Below are positions 42,900-45,673 of a DNA stretch of 45,673 bases, in pieces (position 1 is the first letter of the stretch; every line of letters begins with the position of its first letter). The stretch lies in NCBI GenBank assembly GCA_041628615.1, contig JBFKOW010000004.1:1-45673 (forward strand), in the 5' to 3' direction. A program made the position numbers and the translations under genes. The notes below the pieces were generated by a model. The model searched no databases and was not told the origin of the DNA. It saw nothing but the letters and a program-made list of their open reading frames with translations. The stretch comes from JAMWZF01 sp041628615 (lineage in GTDB: Bacteria; Pseudomonadota; Alphaproteobacteria; Rhodobacterales; Rhodobacteraceae).

Positions 42900-44225
42900 T
42901 TATCGGGCGTAGACATGTTCCGGCAGCCAGAGCGCGATCTGCGGGAACAGCGTCACCAGCGTCAGCGCGGCGACCATCACGAGGACGAACGGCGTGATCG
43001 AGGCGTAGATGTCGCGCAGGCTGATCTCGGGCGGCGCCATCGCGCGCATCAGGAAGAGGTTGTAGCCGAAGGGCGGCGTCATGTAGGCGATCTGGGTGGT
43101 GATGGTGTAGAGCACCCCGTACCAGATCAGGTCGAAGCCCAGCGCGTCGACCAGCGGCACGTAAAGCGGCGCGACGATCACCAGCATCGCGGTGTCGTCG
43201 AGAAACGTGCCCATCAGGATGAACGACAGCTGCATCAGGATCAGGATGCCCCAGGGCCCGAGGCCCAGCTTCTCGGTGAACAGCCCCTCGATCGCCCGCA
43301 CCGCGCCCAGCCCGTCGAAGACGGCGCCGAAGGCCAGCGCCGCGAGGATGATCCACATGAACATGCAGGTGATGGCCAGCGTGTTGCGCACCGAGTTCTC
43401 GAACACCTGCCGCGTCATCCGCCCCTTGAGCACGGCGGCGGCGAAGGCGGTCAGCGCCCCGACCGCCGAGCTTTCGACGAGGCTCGTGTAGCCGGTGACG
43501 AAGGGCACCATCATCGTCGCGAAGATCACCAGCGGCAGCAGGCCCGCGCGCAACAGGCGCAGCTTCTCGGCCATGCCGACATCCCGCTCCTCCGCCGGCA
43601 GGGCCGGCCCCAGCGCGGGCGTGATCCGGCAGCGGATCCAGATGTAGATCACGAACATCGCGGCCATCATCAGGCCCGGCAGCACCCCCGCGAGCCAGAG
43701 CTGGCCCACCGGCTGCCGCGCGATCATCGCGTAGAGGACAAGCACGACGGAGGGCGGCACCAGGATACCCAGCGACGATCCCGCCTGGATTACCCCGGTC
43801 ACCATCCGCTTGTCGTAGCCGCGCTTGAGAAGTTCCGGCAGCGCGATGGTGGCCCCGATCGCCATTCCCGCCACCGACAGCCCGTTCATCGCCGAGATCA
43901 GCACCATCAGCCCGATCGTCCCGATCGCCAGCCCGCCGCTGATGCCGCCCATCCAGACATGGAACATGCGGTAGAGGTCGTCCGCGATCCGGCTCTCGCT
44001 CAGCACGTAGCCCATGAAGATGAACATCGGCAGCGTCAGCAGCGGATACCACTTCATCAGCTTCATCGCGGCGGAGAAGCCGAGGTCATAGCCGCCCCGG
44101 TCGCCCCAGAGCATCAGCGCCGCGACCACCGCGACGAACCCGATGGCGCCGAAGACCCGCTGCCCGGTGAAGAGCATCAGCATCATCGACGAGAACATCA
44201 GGATGGCGATCCATTCGTAGGACAT
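42900..44225 (-). CDS. TRAP transporter large membrane subunit (DctM type)
   Basis: A 441-residue inner-membrane protein with roughly twelve hydrophobic segments. ATG 44225 overlaps the DctQ stop by one base; the longer open frame is within the DctQ gene. Family signatures are LLTLPMFIFMGYVLSESRIADDLYRMFHVWMGGISGGLA, LISAMNGLSVAGMAIGATIALPELLKRGYD, GSSLGILVPPSVVLVLYAMIA and MGTFLDDTAMLVIVAPLYVPLV. It carries out sodium-driven transport together with the DctQ subunit and the receptor encoded just downstream. Confidence 0.94.
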   Translation of the reverse strand: MSYEWIAILMFSSMMLMLFTGQRVFGAIGFVAVVAALMLWGDRGGYDLGFSAAMKLMKWYPLLTLPMFIFMGYVLSESRIADDLYRMFHVWMGGISGGLAIGTIGLMVLISAMNGLSVAGMAIGATIALPELLKRGYDKRMVTGVIQAGSSLGILVPPSVVLVLYAMIARQPVGQLWLAGVLPGLMMAAMFVIYIWIRCRITPALGPALPAEERDVGMAEKLRLLRAGLLPLVIFATMMVPFVTGYTSLVESSAVGALTAFAAAVLKGRMTRQVFENSVRNTLAITCMFMWIILAALAFGAVFDGLGAVRAIEGLFTEKLGLGPWGILILMQLSFILMGTFLDDTAMLVIVAPLYVPLVDALGFDLIWYGVLYTITTQIAYMTPPFGYNLFLMRAMAPPEISLRDIYASITPFVLVMVAALTLVTLFPQIALWLPEHVYAR

Positions 44226-44737
44226 CAGACCGCCTCGCCCCGGATCCGCAGGATGTCCTTGCAAAGCTCCGAAACCGCCTGCAGCAGCATCAGGACCAGC
44301 CCGACCACCATGATAAGCTTGATCGGCCAGAGGTACGGCCGCCAGGCCGTCGGGCTGCGCTCGCCGCCATACTGGAACGAATACATCAGGCTGTCCCACC
44401 CGCCCCAGATCAGGATCGCGAGGTAGAAGATCAGGAACAGCACGGTGATCGCGTCCACCTGCGCCCGCCGCCGGTCCGACCACTCGCCGTAGAACAGGTC
44501 CATCCGCACGTTGGTTCCCAGCTGGATCGAGTAGGGACCGCCGAGGATGTAATAGGCGACCATCGCGAACTGGGCCATTTCGAGCGTCCACAACGACGGC
44601 AGCATGAAGGGCGCGGACTTGGTGAAGGTCGACCACAGCAGGATCGCCATCATCACGAAGATGCCGTACATCACGATCCGGCCGATCCACCGGTTGAACC
44701 GGTCGACGACGCGAATGTAGGCCCTGAGTGCTCGCAT
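44225..44737 (-). CDS. TRAP transporter small membrane subunit (DctQ type)
   Basis: A 170-residue protein with four predicted membrane helices, the DctQ layout. ATG 44737 shares a base with the stop of the amidohydrolase gene, and its own stop shares a base with the DctM start, so the three are translationally coupled. Recognisable segments are VVDRFNRWIGRIVMYGIFVM in the first helix and LGTNVRMDLFYGEWSDRRRAQVDAI in the conserved loop. It scaffolds the DctM subunit and the receptor interaction. Confidence 0.92.
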   Translation of the reverse strand: MRALRAYIRVVDRFNRWIGRIVMYGIFVMMAILLWSTFTKSAPFMLPSLWTLEMAQFAMVAYYILGGPYSIQLGTNVRMDLFYGEWSDRRRAQVDAITVLFLIFYLAILIWGGWDSLMYSFQYGGERSPTAWRPYLWPIKLIMVVGLVLMLLQAVSELCKDILRIRGEAV

Positions 44738-45489
44738 CAGCGCACCTGTCCTTCCGTCTGCCGCAGCCGGGCGATGGCCGGATCGAGCAGCGCGCCGAGG
44801 GTCTCGGCCATCGCCTCGATCCCGGCGACGTCGCCCAGCAGGTCGTTGCGGACCTCGATCATGACATTGGCGATGCCGCGCGGCTGGGCAAAGGCGCGCA
44901 GCGTGTGCGTCACGCCGTCCTCCGGTCCGTAGGGCCGGTTGCGCTCGGCCGGGACGCCGGCCCGGGCCGCCTCGTCCAGCATCGCGTCGGCCAGCCTGCT
45001 GTCGGCGTCGTGTAGGATGCCGAGCCGGGTCGGACGCGGGACGCCGAAATAGACCGGCGTGAAGCTGTGGATGGTGATCATCGCGACGGGCGCGGGACTC
45101 AGCGCCGCCTCCAGCGCGGCTGCCCAGGGGCGATAGAACCGCGCCGCGCGTTCGGCCCGGGCCGCCGCGCCCAGTCCGAGGTTGCCGGGGATCGCGTGGA
45201 TTTCGCTTTGCTCCGGGACCGCCGCCGGGGCTTCCGGCGGGCGGTTCAGGTCGTAGAGCAGTCGTGACACGGTCGCGTGGATCAGCGTGCCGCCCAGCCG
45301 CCGCAGCAAGGCCCGGGCCAGGTCCAGCGCACCGGGATCCCAGGCGATATGGCCCTGCCGCACGGCCGCATCGAGACCCAGATTGGCGAACTCCGGCGGG
45401 ATATGGTTGGAGGCGTGTTCGCAGACCAGAAGCGGGCCGCGCCCGTCGCCCGGGCGTTCGAGAACCGCGATGTCAGGCTGGTTCGGCAT
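44737..45489 (-). CDS. N-formylglutamate amidohydrolase family protein
   Basis: A 250-residue zinc amidohydrolase of the FGase (HutG-like) family and first gene of the operon. The start is ATG 45489 with a weak GGGGA upstream. Motifs are LLVCEHASNHIPPEF (metal Glu and His), HIAWDPGALDLA, LLYDLNRPPEAP, PVAMITIHSFTPVYFG (metal His) and ANVMIEVRNDLL. Canonical members hydrolyse N-formylglutamate in histidine degradation, but no hut genes are present here. Leading an operon with a gamma-glutamyl ligase and oxidising enzymes, it could instead release glutamate or an acyl group from a glutamyl conjugate (inference). Confidence 0.9.
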   Translation of the reverse strand: MPNQPDIAVLERPGDGRGPLLVCEHASNHIPPEFANLGLDAAVRQGHIAWDPGALDLARALLRRLGGTLIHATVSRLLYDLNRPPEAPAAVPEQSEIHAIPGNLGLGAAARAERAARFYRPWAAALEAALSPAPVAMITIHSFTPVYFGVPRPTRLGILHDADSRLADAMLDEAARAGVPAERNRPYGPEDGVTHTLRAFAQPRGIANVMIEVRNDLLGDVAGIEAMAETLGALLDPAIARLRQTEGQVR

Positions 45490-45507
45490 CTGTCCCCACT
45501 CGTTGGT

Positions 45508-45565
45508 GAACAGGGTTCTTCACGCCGATCCCATCTGTCAAGGAGTCTTCTGAACAGTATTCTTC
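45508..45565. promoter_or_regulatory. Paired direct repeats, candidate MocR-type operator
   Basis: GAACAGGGTTCTTC (45508-45521) and GAACAGTATTCTTC (45552-45565) differ at two positions and start 44 bp apart, about four helical turns. They lie between the amidohydrolase operon (start 45489) and the divergent gene beginning near 45589. MocR/GabR regulators bind two spaced direct repeats of this kind (family knowledge). Confidence 0.55.
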
Positions 45566-45588
45566 TTCCGTGATTGGCCTGAAAAGGT

Positions 45589-45673
45589 ATGCTAAGGAAA
45601 CGTGCAGCCGGCGGCAAAGGTGCAGACACCGTGACCATGGCCATCAAGGACCGCATCGACGCGCAATCGGCGC
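45589..45673 (+). CDS. Start of a putative GntR/MocR-family regulator (partial)
   Basis: Only 28 codons are visible before the window ends. From ATG 45589 the frame reads MLRKRAAGGKGADTVTMAIK then DRIDAQSA. The VTMAIKDRID segment resembles the first helix of GntR-type winged-helix domains, as in MocR proteins (usually an AIxxRI pattern followed by LPSxR). In-frame alternatives are GTG 45631 and ATG 45637, with AAAGGTG upstream. Divergent position and the paired direct repeats before it support a regulator of the adjacent operon. The family assignment is tentative. Confidence 0.4.
   Translation, partial: MLRKRAAGGKGADTVTMAIKDRIDAQSA

Noticed and set aside
41733..44426. 897-residue plus-strand open frame across the TRAP genes
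   Set aside because: His/Arg/Asp-rich nonsense translation antisense to three clear TRAP-related genes.

Overview
The window is uniformly very GC-rich DNA. Its gene content looks like an alphaproteobacterium of the Rhodobacterales (Paracoccaceae/Roseobacter-type): an ImuB-DnaE2 mutasome, TRAP and ABC transporters embedded in catabolic operons, a CtrA-type TTAA-N7-TTAA site, and a two-hairpin intergenic repeat. This placement is inferred from gene content, not from a marker gene. No rRNA, tRNA, CRISPR array, phage or intact insertion sequence was seen.

Layout. (1) 2-3772: tail of imuB and complete dnaE2, separated by a structured repeat that recurs at 3799-3865. (2) 3898-4656 (-): HpcH/HpaI-family aldolase. 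(3) 4842-10380: signalling genes, namely a CheB-CheR-PAS fusion, a small protein of unknown function preceded by a CtrA-like site, and a PAS/degenerate-GGDEF/EAL phosphodiesterase. (4) 10535-14518: a DHA2-type drug exporter followed by two overlapping genes that together hold the three parts of a rifampicin-phosphotransferase/PEP-synthase-like enzyme, split and in permuted order. (5) 14694-16643: a secreted FN3/gingipain-fold-like protein. (6) 16927-23548: dipeptide ABC operon dppA-(M24 peptidase)-dppB-C-D-F. (7) 23549-24193: unassigned DNA and a decayed SDR gene. (8) 24260-32910 (-) with a divergent SorC-family regulator (33061-34041): sugar ABC importer, acetoin-dehydrogenase-like E1 alpha, E1 beta and lipoyl/hydrolase E2, an AhpD-like protein and an FGGY kinase. 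(9) 34143-37609 (-): sensor kinase and LuxR-type response regulator, then a secreted GlcG/HbpS-like protein and an ankyrin protein. (10) 37816-45489 (-): N-formylglutamate-amidohydrolase-like enzyme, TRAP transporter, glutamine-synthetase-like ligase, aldehyde dehydrogenase and Fe-type alcohol dehydrogenase, with the start of a likely MocR/GntR regulator diverging at the right edge.

How the genes fit together. Region 8 reads as import of a sugar, phosphorylation by the FGGY kinase and C-C cleavage to an acyl-CoA by a TPP/lipoyl complex; a 1-deoxyketose substrate would fit (inference). Region 10 reads as import of an amine or amino alcohol, gamma-glutamylation, oxidation by ADH then ALDH, and removal of glutamate by the amidohydrolase (inference). 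Candidate operators (14-bp sites at matching distances upstream of the kinase and the GlcG gene, paired 14-bp direct repeats upstream of region 10, and triple 9-bp repeats upstream of the SorC gene) connect the regulators to their neighbours. The most unusual item is the split, permuted phosphotransferase beside a drug exporter.
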